64,000 bases of DNA from assembly GCA_035479375.1 (NCBI GenBank), contig DATIIT010000013.1, forward strand, positions 1-64,000, read 5' to 3'. Positions 6,150-14,202 of this stretch are shown piece after piece. The position numbers and the translations under genes were made by a program. Every line of letters begins with the position of its first letter. Positions within the stretch are counted from its first letter, which is position 1. The notes under the pieces were generated by a model that was given only the letters and a program-made list of their open reading frames with translations, searched no databases and had not been told where the DNA came from. Source of the DNA: PMNU01 sp035479375. Lineage in GTDB: Bacteria > Patescibacteriota > Saccharimonadia > Saccharimonadales > UBA4665.

Positions 6150-8453
6150 ATGAAAGCACCAGATATCATCAAACAAACCAAGCAGCTCATCGCTATCCCG
6201 TCCACCAGCGACAACCCCGCCGCGCTCAAGCAGGCGGTGGAATTTGTGGCGGAGATCGTTGCGCGTGTGGGCAATGTTACCATTGAACGGTTTGAGCAAA
6301 ACGGCAAGCCGAGCTTTTTGGCGTACCGCGGCAGCGCGCGCCCGGAAAAATTCGATATTTTGCTGAACGCCCACCTGGATGTGGTGCCAGCCAAAGCCGC
6401 GCAGTTCAACGCTGTAGAAAAAGACGGCAAGCTCTACGGCCGCGGCGCACTCGATATGAAGGGTACCGCCCTGGTGCTCGCCGACGTTTTCTGCGAAGTG
6501 GTCAATGAGGTGCCGTACGCGCTCGGCCTGCAAGTGGTCTCCGATGAAGAAATCGGCGGCTACGACGGCGCCGTCGCGCAAATTAAGGACGGCGTGGCCG
6601 CGGATTTTGTGGTCATCGGCGAATATTCCAACGACCCAGGTACCATCTACAACGCAGCGCGTGGTTTGTGCTGGGCGGAAATCGCCTTCAAGGGCAAGAC
6701 CGCGCACGGCGGGCACTTGTGGCATGGCAGCAACGCCATTGTCAAAGCCGGCGATTTTGCCAGCGCCGTGCTCAAACGTTTCCCCACGCCAGACCGCGAA
6801 ACCTGGACCACCACGGCCAGCATCGCCAGCGTGGGCACGCCCAACGACACTTTTAACAAAGTGCCAGACAGCGCCGTCATGAAGGTAGATTTCCGCTTTA
6901 CGCCGGATGAGCCCATTTTTAAGACGCGCGAATCCCTGGAAGCATTCATCCACAGCATCGACCCCGAGGCCGAGCTCATCGCCACCCCAGTATACGAACC
7001 GGCCGTCTTTGTAGACGAGCTAAACCCCTACGTCCAAGGCCTCAGCGCCGCATTGCGGGCCGCCACTGGCCACAAACCAACCTTCCGCAGCCGCCCGGCG
7101 GGCAGCGACGGCCGGCATTATCCCACCTCGCACGTCATCGAATTTGGCCTGAACGGCGGCGGCTCGCACAGCGACCACGAATATGTGGAGCTGGGCTCCT
7201 TTGCCGAATACCAACAGATTATGCGCACGTTCTTGCGCACGCCCATCCCGGCCCAACTGGAAACTGCCGGGCAGCAAGACGAGCCGCTAGCGCACACCTT
7301 GCTGCGCAAACTCGTGGCCCAAAAAACCACTGTTGACGACCAAGGTGCGCGCAACCGTGCCGTTGCCTACGCCGCACATTTTTTGGAAGAGCGCGGTATG
7401 TCCGTGCAGCAGTTTGAGCACGAGGGCTACGCCTCGCTGGTGGCCACCACGCAGCCGGGCAGCAAGCATCCGGTGGTACTGCTGAGCGCCCACCTAGACG
7501 TCGTGCCCGCGCCAGAGGAATTATTTACCCTCCAGGAAAAAGACGGCAAATTCATTGGCCGCGGCGCCATGGACATGAAATTTGCGGTGGCCAGCTACCT
7601 GGCACTGGTAGACAAGCTGCAGGGCGAGCTACACAACTACGACTTCGGCATCATGCTCACCACCGACGAAGAAGTGGGCGGCGCCAACGGCACCCACTGG
7701 CTACTGCAGGAGCAGGGTTACCGCGCAGAGGTCGTACTCATCCCGGACGGCGCCGAAAACTGGCAGCTAGAAACCTTTGCCAAGGGCGTGCAATGGGTTA
7801 AGCTGGAGGCCGCGGGCAAAGCCGCGCACGCCTCCCGTCCCTGGAAAGGGGACAGCGCCATTAAGCGTCTGCTGCAAGCGCTGCACGACATCCAGGGGCT
7901 GGTTCCGGCCAACCCCCAGCCAGAAGACACCATTTTGTCCGTTGGCACCATCGAGGGTGGCACCACCGCCAACCAAATCCCGGTGGCTGCCTCGGCCATG
8001 CTCGACATCCGCACCGGCAGCGTCGCCGACCACGAGCAACTGTTCCCGCGCATCCTGGCCGTATGTGAAAATCACGGCGTTGCCGCCACGCTGCTGGTGA
8101 GTGACCCGCCGTGCGTCAACGACCCCGAGGAGCCGTACCTGAAGCCGCTGCTCGGCATCATCGACACCGTTATTGGCAAGCCGCACGGTACGTCGTACAG
8201 CTATGGCGCCACCGACGGCCGGTTCTTTAGCGCAGCCGGCATCCCGTGCGCCATCATCAGCCCCGAGGCTGGCGGGCTCCACACCGACGACGAATGGCTC
8301 AGCATAACAGGATTTGGCCAATTCTGCGAAGTACTGGAGCACTATGTCCGCCAGGTGGCCAGCGTGGAGCTCAACCCGTCGCACAGCTCCGCCGCCGTGC
8401 CCAAACAAACAGCGTACAAAAATGCCCCGGCCAATGATACAATAAAGGCGTAA
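6150..8453 (+). CDS. Tandem double M20 peptidase (ArgE/DapE family)
   Basis: The 767-residue protein holds two complete M20 metallopeptidase modules of about 375 residues each; family members usually have one. First module: NAHLDVVP (H75, D77), GRGALDMKG (D102), SDEEIGG (E133/E134) and GGGSHSDHEY. Second module: SAHLDVVPA, GRGAMDMKF, TTDEEVGG and GGLHTDDEW. Each set contains the catalytic Asp, the Glu base and the two-zinc ligands. The likely role is cytoplasmic cleavage of di- or acyl-peptides into amino acids. Its stop codon overlaps the start of the third M20 gene. It sits behind the Leu/Ile attenuator, so starvation probably raises its level. Confidence 0.88.
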   Translation: MKAPDIIKQTKQLIAIPSTSDNPAALKQAVEFVAEIVARVGNVTIERFEQNGKPSFLAYRGSARPEKFDILLNAHLDVVPAKAAQFNAVEKDGKLYGRGALDMKGTALVLADVFCEVVNEVPYALGLQVVSDEEIGGYDGAVAQIKDGVAADFVVIGEYSNDPGTIYNAARGLCWAEIAFKGKTAHGGHLWHGSNAIVKAGDFASAVLKRFPTPDRETWTTTASIASVGTPNDTFNKVPDSAVMKVDFRFTPDEPIFKTRESLEAFIHSIDPEAELIATPVYEPAVFVDELNPYVQGLSAALRAATGHKPTFRSRPAGSDGRHYPTSHVIEFGLNGGGSHSDHEYVELGSFAEYQQIMRTFLRTPIPAQLETAGQQDEPLAHTLLRKLVAQKTTVDDQGARNRAVAYAAHFLEERGMSVQQFEHEGYASLVATTQPGSKHPVVLLSAHLDVVPAPEELFTLQEKDGKFIGRGAMDMKFAVASYLALVDKLQGELHNYDFGIMLTTDEEVGGANGTHWLLQEQGYRAEVVLIPDGAENWQLETFAKGVQWVKLEAAGKAAHASRPWKGDSAIKRLLQALHDIQGLVPANPQPEDTILSVGTIEGGTTANQIPVAASAMLDIRTGSVADHEQLFPRILAVCENHGVAATLLVSDPPCVNDPEEPYLKPLLGIIDTVIGKPHGTSYSYGATDGRFFSAAGIPCAIISPEAGGLHTDDEWLSITGFGQFCEVLEHYVRQVASVELNPSHSSAAVPKQTAYKNAPANDTIKA

Positions 8454-9595
8454 TGAGCACGGTAACAGATCTGCTGGCCACGCTAGTGGCCATGCCCACC
8501 ATAACCGCCGACATCCCGGCCAACGAGCTCGCCCTGGATTTCATCGAGCAATACCTGGCTGCGCGCGGCATGCACTGCCGGCGCCACACATATAAGGGAC
8601 GCACCTCGCTCACCGCCTCCACCCGTAAGGAAAACCACAAAAACCCCACCGTGCTGCTGGCGGCGCACAACGACGTGGTGCCAGGCGACGAATCCCAGTT
8701 CACCCTGCACGAAGCAGACGGCAAACTCTACGGCCGCGGCGTATACGATATGAAGTTCGCCACCGCCAGCTATTTGCAGCTAGTAGACGACCTGGCGCAG
8801 GCTGGCACGCTCGCCCAGTATGATTTTGGCCTGATGGTTACCGCAGACGAGGAAGCCAATATGGACAGCAGCGTAGAATATCTGGTGGGCGCCGGCTTCC
8901 GCGCCGGCGTGGTGCTGCTGCCGGACTCCACGGCGCCCGGCTGGGAAATGGAAAAAATCGCTAAGGGCTGGTGGCGCTTCGACCTCTTGGCTACGGGCAA
9001 ATCGGTGCATGGCTCGCGGCCGTGGGAAGGGGAGAGCGCCAGCATTAAGCTGATCCACGCCTTGCATGAGCTAAAGGAGCACTTTAAGGACCACGGGCCG
9101 CCCACCGACAGCCTCAACATCGGCAGCATCCATGGCGACGGGGTGTACAACCGCGTGCCGGACCGCATGGCCGCCAAGGTGGAAATCCGCCTGGCGGATG
9201 AAACATCGAGTGCCAAAAACAAGCAACTCATCGACAAACTCTGCGCCAAGCACAACGTCCAATACGAGACCTTTAGCCTGATAGAGCCGGTGCGGCCTAT
9301 TGTCAATGTGCCGCTGGTGGATACCTTTAAGGACGTCGTTGAACAAACCACCGGCAAGCGGCCGGAAGGGTTTGTTTCGCTCGGCGGCAGCGACGCCCCG
9401 TACTTCACCAAGGCTGGCGTCCCGTGCATCCTCAGCTGCCCCATGGGCGGCGGCCACCACAGCGGGGAAGAGTGGGTCAGCAAAGCCTCTTTCCTGCAAT
9501 TTGTGCCCATGCTGCACACGTTTTTAGAGCAAACCGCCAAACACCCCACAAGCTCCGCGGCGGCCTCTGTTGACACCGCCGGCAGCCTGGTGTAA
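8453..9595 (+). CDS. M20 family metallopeptidase
   Basis: The 380-residue protein begins in the overlap TAATG with the double-M20 gene, so translation is coupled. Metal and catalytic residues are visible: AAHNDVVPG (H72, D74), GRGVYDMKF (D99), TADEEANM (E133/E134) and GGGHHSGEEW near the C-terminus. The sequence is closest in pattern to the second module of the gene before it, suggesting expansion by duplication. With that gene it makes three M20 active sites from one mRNA. The promoter for rplJ lies inside its 3' end. Confidence 0.9.
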   Translation: MSTVTDLLATLVAMPTITADIPANELALDFIEQYLAARGMHCRRHTYKGRTSLTASTRKENHKNPTVLLAAHNDVVPGDESQFTLHEADGKLYGRGVYDMKFATASYLQLVDDLAQAGTLAQYDFGLMVTADEEANMDSSVEYLVGAGFRAGVVLLPDSTAPGWEMEKIAKGWWRFDLLATGKSVHGSRPWEGESASIKLIHALHELKEHFKDHGPPTDSLNIGSIHGDGVYNRVPDRMAAKVEIRLADETSSAKNKQLIDKLCAKHNVQYETFSLIEPVRPIVNVPLVDTFKDVVEQTTGKRPEGFVSLGGSDAPYFTKAGVPCILSCPMGGGHHSGEEWVSKASFLQFVPMLHTFLEQTAKHPTSSAAASVDTAGSLV

Positions 9596-9598
9596 AAT
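9570..9598 (+). promoter_or_regulatory. Promoter of the rplJ-rplL operon
   Basis: TTGACA (9570-9575), a 17-bp spacer and TAAAAT (9593-9598), lying at the very 3' end of the M20 gene. Transcription would start just before the L10 leader. Confidence 0.85.
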
Positions 9599-9608
9599 AA
9601 GCCAGAAC

Positions 9609-9665
9609 ATTACCGAAGACCGCAGCGACCCTCAAAAAGTTTAAGAATGCTGCCGAGGCGATGAA
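9609..9665 (+). ncRNA. Ribosomal protein L10 leader RNA
   Basis: The stretch CCGAAGACCGCAGCGACC, then GAATGCTGCCGAGGCGATG, matches the kink-turn-containing L10 leader, which binds the L10(L12)4 complex and gives feedback control of rplJ-rplL. It lies directly after the promoter and before a terminator, as in other bacteria. Confidence 0.8.
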
Positions 9666-9690
9666 ACAATCTATTTGTTTTTGAGCACGA

Positions 9691-9727
9691 AAACCTTTGG
9701 TAGTGAGCAGCCAAAGGTTTTTCTTTT
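9691..9727 (+). terminator. Regulatory terminator in the rplJ leader
   Basis: AAACCTTTGG and CCAAAGGTTT form a 10-bp stem with a 10-base loop, followed by a T-rich tract. Its place between the L10 leader and rplJ fits an attenuator responding to excess L10-L12. Confidence 0.8.
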
Positions 9728-9778
9728 GGCGCGAATCCTTAACAATCTAGGTCGAAGATATATAAACAAGGAATTTAC

Positions 9779-10303
9779 ATGGCTTTAAGCAAGAACAAAA
9801 AGCACGAAGTCGTGGCCGAAGTCGCTGAATCGCTCAAAACGTCAAAAATGACCGTGGTTGCCAAATACCAGGGTACGACGGTGAAAGCCATCCAGCAACT
9901 GCGCCGCGACGCCCGCGCCGGCGGCACCAAATTGCGTGTCGTCAAAAACCGCTTGGTGGTCAAAGCCTTGCAAGACGTTGACTCCCTCAAAGATGTCGAC
10001 ACCAGCGCCCTAAACGGCCAACTTCTGTACGCGTTTAACGCGGAGGACGAAGTTGCGCCTGCCCAGGCCCTGGCCGCATTTGCAAAGCAGAACCCCACAA
10101 TTGAATTTGTGGGCGCCATCACCGAGCAAGGCGAGTTCATTAGCGCCGACGAAGTCAAGGCCCTGGCACTGCTGCCAAGCCGCGACCAACTCATTGGCCA
10201 AGTGCTCGCCACCCTTACTTCACCCGTAAGCGACGTGGTCAACGCCCTTTCGGGCAACCTGCACGCGCTGTTGGATGGTGTTGAAGCGAAAGCAACTAAT
10301 TAA
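9779..10303 (+). CDS. rplJ: 50S ribosomal protein L10
   Basis: The 174-residue protein has the typical L10 start (ALSKNKKHEVVAEVAESLKTSKMTVVAKYQGTTVKAIQQLRRDAR), the KNRLVVKAL segment that contacts 23S rRNA, and a C-terminal helix (NALSGNLHALLDGV) that binds L12 dimers. It is the base of the ribosomal stalk. AAGGAA lies before the ATG. It is expressed from the promoter at 9570 through the L10 leader, with rplL 15 bases downstream. Confidence 0.97.
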   Translation: MALSKNKKHEVVAEVAESLKTSKMTVVAKYQGTTVKAIQQLRRDARAGGTKLRVVKNRLVVKALQDVDSLKDVDTSALNGQLLYAFNAEDEVAPAQALAAFAKQNPTIEFVGAITEQGEFISADEVKALALLPSRDQLIGQVLATLTSPVSDVVNALSGNLHALLDGVEAKATN

Positions 10304-10318
10304 TAAGGAGTCTCCAAA

Positions 10319-10696
10319 ATGGCAGATTTGAAGAAATTGGCAGAGGACCTCACCAAGCTGACCGTCCTCGAAGTGAACGAACTCAAGACCATCCTGAAGG
10401 ATGAGTACGGCATTGAGCCGGCCGCCGCAGCTGTTGCTGTTGCTGCCGCCCCGGCCGAAGGCGGCGCTGCTGCCGCTGACGAGAAGGCTGAATGGGACGT
10501 CATCCTGAAGGATGCTGGTGCCCAGAAGGTCGCCGTCATCAAGGCTGTGAAGGACCTGACTGGTTTGGGCCTGGGCGAAGCTAAGGCTATCGTCGACGGC
10601 GCCCCGAAGCCCGTCCTGGAAAAGGCCAAGAAAGAAGACGCCGAGAGCGCCAAGAAAGCTTTGGAAGAAGCTGGCGCTACCGTCGAGCTGGCCTAA
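10319..10696 (+). CDS. rplL: 50S ribosomal protein L7/L12
   Basis: The 125-residue protein has the N-terminal dimerisation domain (LAEDLTKLTVLEVNELKTIL), an Ala-rich hinge (about residues 38-58) and the conserved C-terminal factor-binding domain (EWDVILKDAGAQKVAVIKAVKDLTGLGLGEAKAIVDGAPK). It recruits translation GTPases to the stalk. A canonical AAGGAG precedes the start, and a terminator follows at 10711-10742. Confidence 0.98.
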   Translation: MADLKKLAEDLTKLTVLEVNELKTILKDEYGIEPAAAAVAVAAAPAEGGAAAADEKAEWDVILKDAGAQKVAVIKAVKDLTGLGLGEAKAIVDGAPKPVLEKAKKEDAESAKKALEEAGATVELA

Positions 10697-10710
10697 GGGT
10701 CAACCTCTTA

Positions 10711-10742
10711 AAAAAACTGCCTCTTTACTGGGGCAGTTTTTT
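10711..10742 (+). terminator. Intrinsic terminator after rplL
   Basis: AAAAAACTGCC (10711-10721) pairs with GGCAGTTTTTT (10732-10742), closing a 10-base loop and ending in six T. It would stop rplL transcription. Confidence 0.9.
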
Positions 10743-10760
10743 AGTATATAAACAGCGGAC

Positions 10761-11858
10761 ATGAACACTACACCCACCCCTGAGACCGGGTCAGGAGAAA
10801 TATTCGATTTTGCTGCGCTCCAGGATTGTTTTCTGCGTGAGGGCGGCAGGCGAGTGCTGACCGCTTCCGAAGAGGTTGGACTCTCCCTGCTTATTACGGC
10901 CGGCGACCAAGCACGTGCAGAATTGGCTGAGCTCGCCCCACAACCAGCCCCGCCGGAGCAGCCGGCAGCGGGGCAGGCGGACGAGGAGCGCGCCCCCGCG
11001 CCCCCGGAGCCGCTAGCTCCAGATCCATACCGGCGTTTGCTGGCCGCCCAAATCCGCGACGGCGAGAATGCGTTGGCTATTTTTTGCCAGGCCAACAGCG
11101 GCATGGTGGTTACAATTGTCGACAGGGTCATGCGCAGAGTATGGTATCTGCCCCGGGTGGAGCGACCCGATGTGGAAAGCGAGGCGCTGGCCAAACTCAT
11201 AGGCCACATACGCGGCTTCGATCCGTCCATGGGGTTTAAATTTTCGACGTACGCCATGACCCCTATGTACACCGAAACCTTGGCCTGGGCGCTGGAATAT
11301 GGCCGCATCATGCACCAATCGCGCGGCGCCAGGGAGCGGCTTACAGGGTTCCAACGCCGGATTGCAGATGGCGTCGAGCCCGAAGTAGCCGCTAGTGAGG
11401 CCGGGCTTGGGCTGGAAACTATGCTCGACCACGAGCGTGCAGCCAAGGTACCGGACGCCGTCTCTTACGACCGCCTCATGATTCCCGGCGACGAAACCAG
11501 CACGCCTTTTATTGACCAGGTTGCCAACCCGCCTACCGATGCGACAGCCGAAGAAATTGTTAACAACAGGCTGTCCGCAGCGGCCATCGTCCAAGCATTG
11601 CGGGACTGGCTCAGAACGACGAGCCAGTCCCCGGAACCGGACCGCGCCTTCCAGATTCTATTCGAGCATTACGGGCACGGCACGCCCCAAAAAGACCTTG
11701 CCGCTGAACGGGGAAGGAGCCCCCAAGCAATAAGTAAAGCAATCGGAAGCGCCCTGGCCAAGCTCCACAGGAAACTGCCGCCCGAGCTGCGCGACATGCT
11801 TAAGGATGCCGGTTATTCCATCCCGGATATAGCTCCGGATCCATCTGAGGATGACTAG
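10761..11858 (+). CDS. Divergent sigma-70 family RNA polymerase sigma factor
   Basis: The 365-residue protein contains a sigma region-2-like block at about residues 110-185, including EALAKLIGHIRGFDPSMGFKFSTYA (the family hallmark F.FSTYA), and a region-4-like helix-turn-helix near residues 295-345 (QKDLAAERGRSPQAISKAIGSALAKL). Region 1.1 and the usual region 2.3/2.4 consensus (R.A..R.IR.P.H) are not evident, so it is not an ordinary RpoD. A TATAAA box at 10747-10752 is 8 bases before the ATG. It may be an alternative factor or a strongly diverged housekeeping one. A Pro/Ala/Glu-rich insertion occupies about residues 55-90. Confidence 0.78.
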   Translation: MNTTPTPETGSGEIFDFAALQDCFLREGGRRVLTASEEVGLSLLITAGDQARAELAELAPQPAPPEQPAAGQADEERAPAPPEPLAPDPYRRLLAAQIRDGENALAIFCQANSGMVVTIVDRVMRRVWYLPRVERPDVESEALAKLIGHIRGFDPSMGFKFSTYAMTPMYTETLAWALEYGRIMHQSRGARERLTGFQRRIADGVEPEVAASEAGLGLETMLDHERAAKVPDAVSYDRLMIPGDETSTPFIDQVANPPTDATAEEIVNNRLSAAAIVQALRDWLRTTSQSPEPDRAFQILFEHYGHGTPQKDLAAERGRSPQAISKAIGSALAKLHRKLPPELRDMLKDAGYSIPDIAPDPSEDD

Positions 11859-11969
11859 TTTATCCACAGGCTCGTGATCGTTTTGACTTGACTATACGTT
11901 CGTGATAGTCTTAGGTGTAAGTGTAACGAATACAAACACTACGTGAGAGACTAGAGAGACAACCAATCC

Positions 11970-12479
11970 ATGGCAGACGTACCAGACAAGCAAATCAAAC
12001 GGCTCCGGGCTCTTATTCAGGAGGCTGAAACCAACCTTGGCGCAGCCAATGAGCTGCTCATTAGCCTCGTGGGTGACGACGCACACATTGCGCCCGTAGC
12101 CAAAGACGACAACCTCGGCAAAGTGATCGAGGGCGTGTTTGACGGCCAGAACATGGTCGGCTCAGACGGCAAGACATATCCGGTGCCGGCCAACTACGCC
12201 AGCAAGTCTAAGCTGGTGCAGGGCGACATCCTTAAACTCACTATTGCAGACGATGGCACCTTCCTGTATAAACAGATCGGCCCAATCCCGCGCAAGCAAG
12301 TTGTGGGGCTGCTCAAGCTGGAAAACGGCCACTATTTCGTCGAAGTCAACGGCAAGGACTACCGTGTACTGCTGGCTAGCGTCACGTACTTCAAGGCCAA
12401 GCCCGGCGACCAAGTTAGCGTCAACCTGCCCGAAGACGACTCTGCTGCCGAGTGGGCGGCACTCGAAGCGGCGCTGTAA
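11970..12479 (+). CDS. Unknown 169-residue protein with N-terminal coiled coil
   Basis: The first 35 residues form a likely amphipathic helix (KQIKRLRALIQEAETNLGAANELL). The rest alternates short strands with glycines (GVFDGQNMVGSDGKTYPVPANYASKSKLVQGDILKL) and suggests a small beta-barrel, ending in an acidic tail. A promoter-like TTGACT and TAGTCT pair lies about 90 bases upstream, leaving a 5' UTR near 60 bases, unlike most neighbours. No family is recognised. The beta part could bind nucleic acid, but no diagnostic motif was found. Confidence 0.8.
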   Translation: MADVPDKQIKRLRALIQEAETNLGAANELLISLVGDDAHIAPVAKDDNLGKVIEGVFDGQNMVGSDGKTYPVPANYASKSKLVQGDILKLTIADDGTFLYKQIGPIPRKQVVGLLKLENGHYFVEVNGKDYRVLLASVTYFKAKPGDQVSVNLPEDDSAAEWAALEAAL

Positions 12480-12572
12480 GTTTACCGCTACTCTTTCATG
12501 CGGTAAGCATACACACGCCTCCGGATAAATCACAACACCCCGGCACGCCTGCCAGGCGTATAATGAAGTGAA

Positions 12573-14198
12573 ATGGGGCAAGCATTATACCGGGCACACC
12601 GGCCAAAAAAGTTAGACGATGTCGTGGGGCAAGAGCACGTCACCACGGCGCTGTCGCGCGCCATCAAAAATGGCACCATTAGCCATGCGTACTTGCTCAC
12701 TGGGCCGCGCGGCGTGGGCAAAACCAGCATCGCGCGTATCCTAGCGCATGAAATCAACGGCCTGCCGTACGATGACGACAGCATGCACCTGGATATTATC
12801 GAGATCGACGCGGCCTCTAACCGGCGCATCGACGAAATCCGCGACTTGCGCGACAAGGTGCACATCGCGCCCACCAGCGCCAAGTTCAAGGTGTATATCA
12901 TCGACGAAGTGCACATGCTCACCAAAGAGGCGTTTAACGCGCTGCTGAAAACCCTGGAGGAGCCGCCAGCGCACGTGGTGTTCATTCTGGCCACAACAGA
13001 GGTGAATAAGCTGCCGGAGACCATCATTAGCCGCACACAGCGCTACGCCTTTAAGCCCGTGGACCTGCCTAAAGTGGTGGCGCACTTGCGCGCCATTGCC
13101 GACGATGAAAAAATCAAGGTAGACGACGCCGCGCTGGAGCTCATCGCCGCCCACGGCGAGGGCTCGTTCCGCGACAGCATTAGTTTGCTGGACCAAGTGC
13201 GCAACAGCGCCGAAAAGGTCACCCTGGCCGACGTGCAAGCCACCCTGGGCATTGCGCCGCAGGAGCTTATTGCGCAGCTGTTGGAGGCGTTGGCCGCGCA
13301 CGACGCCCCGGCGCTGGCCGTGGCGCTGCAAGCCGTGCACGCCGGCGGCCACGAGCCGTCGCAGGTCGCCAAGCAGCTGGGCAGGGCACTGCGCGCGCAG
13401 CTGCTTTCTGGCAAACCCATGCTGGCCACTGATGTTATCTTGCCGCTGCTAGGCAAACTACTAGAAGTGTCGTCCTCTTCCGACCCGAAGAGTTTCTTGG
13501 AGATTATTTTGTTGGATGCGGCGTTTTCCGGCCAGGCGCCGGCTGCTAGCGTAGCGTCCGCCTCGCCCGCCGCAACACCGGCGCCCGCGGCGCCAAAAAT
13601 CATGAAGGAGGCCGTGCAAGCCAAACCCCCCGTGGTCACCGAGCCGCACCCCAGCACGCTGCGCAAAGCTGCGCCGGCACCCGAACCAGCGCCCAGCACA
13701 GGTGCGCCGGCGCCCACAGCTGAACCCGCAGCCGCGCCAGCCGCACACCCCGAACCCGCAGCCGCCCAACCCAGCCCGGTTCAGCCGGCCACCGGTGGCG
13801 CCTTAGACAAATCCATCTGGCCAAAAGTCCTGGCTGCCATCAAGGCCAAGCACAACACACTGTTTAGCATCGTGCGCGCCACCGAACCTAGGTTCGACGC
13901 GCCCGGCACAGTCACGCTCATCTGCGCCTATCCGTTCCACCAAAAACGGCTCAACGAGCAGCGCAATAAAGAAGTGCTCGGCGACATTATCCAGGCTGTT
14001 AGCGGCCAAAATGTGCGCATCGTGTGCGAGGTAGGCACGCCCGAAGCAGTCATCCAGGCTGGCCCGCCGCCGCTCCCGCCCGCCGACGAGCAAGTCTTTA
14101 CCGCCCAACCCGAGCCCACGGCCGCTCCCACCAAGCAAACCCAAACCGTGCAGGCCATAAGCAATATCTTTGGCGGCGCCGAGCTGCTAGAATCGTAA
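12573..14198 (+). CDS. dnaX: DNA polymerase III gamma/tau subunit, zinc-less
   Basis: The 541-residue protein starts with YRAHRPKKLDDVVGQEHV, then Walker A GPRGVGKTS (residues 44-52), EIDAASNRRIDEIR, Walker B IIDEVHML and the sensor region FILATTEVNKLPETIISRTQRYAFK. It is the clamp-loader ATPase. The four-cysteine zinc module that normally sits between Walker A and EIDAASN is absent: HEINGLPYDDDSMHLDIIEIDAASN has only a short connection. An Ala/Pro-rich linker (about residues 330-415) leads to a C-terminal tau-like domain. TATAAT (12559-12564) is 8 bases before the ATG, so it is likely leaderless. It is first in an operon with dnaB. Confidence 0.95.
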   Translation: MGQALYRAHRPKKLDDVVGQEHVTTALSRAIKNGTISHAYLLTGPRGVGKTSIARILAHEINGLPYDDDSMHLDIIEIDAASNRRIDEIRDLRDKVHIAPTSAKFKVYIIDEVHMLTKEAFNALLKTLEEPPAHVVFILATTEVNKLPETIISRTQRYAFKPVDLPKVVAHLRAIADDEKIKVDDAALELIAAHGEGSFRDSISLLDQVRNSAEKVTLADVQATLGIAPQELIAQLLEALAAHDAPALAVALQAVHAGGHEPSQVAKQLGRALRAQLLSGKPMLATDVILPLLGKLLEVSSSSDPKSFLEIILLDAAFSGQAPAASVASASPAATPAPAAPKIMKEAVQAKPPVVTEPHPSTLRKAAPAPEPAPSTGAPAPTAEPAAAPAAHPEPAAAQPSPVQPATGGALDKSIWPKVLAAIKAKHNTLFSIVRATEPRFDAPGTVTLICAYPFHQKRLNEQRNKEVLGDIIQAVSGQNVRIVCEVGTPEAVIQAGPPPLPPADEQVFTAQPEPTAAPTKQTQTVQAISNIFGGAELLES

Positions 14199-14202
14199 CC
14201 AG

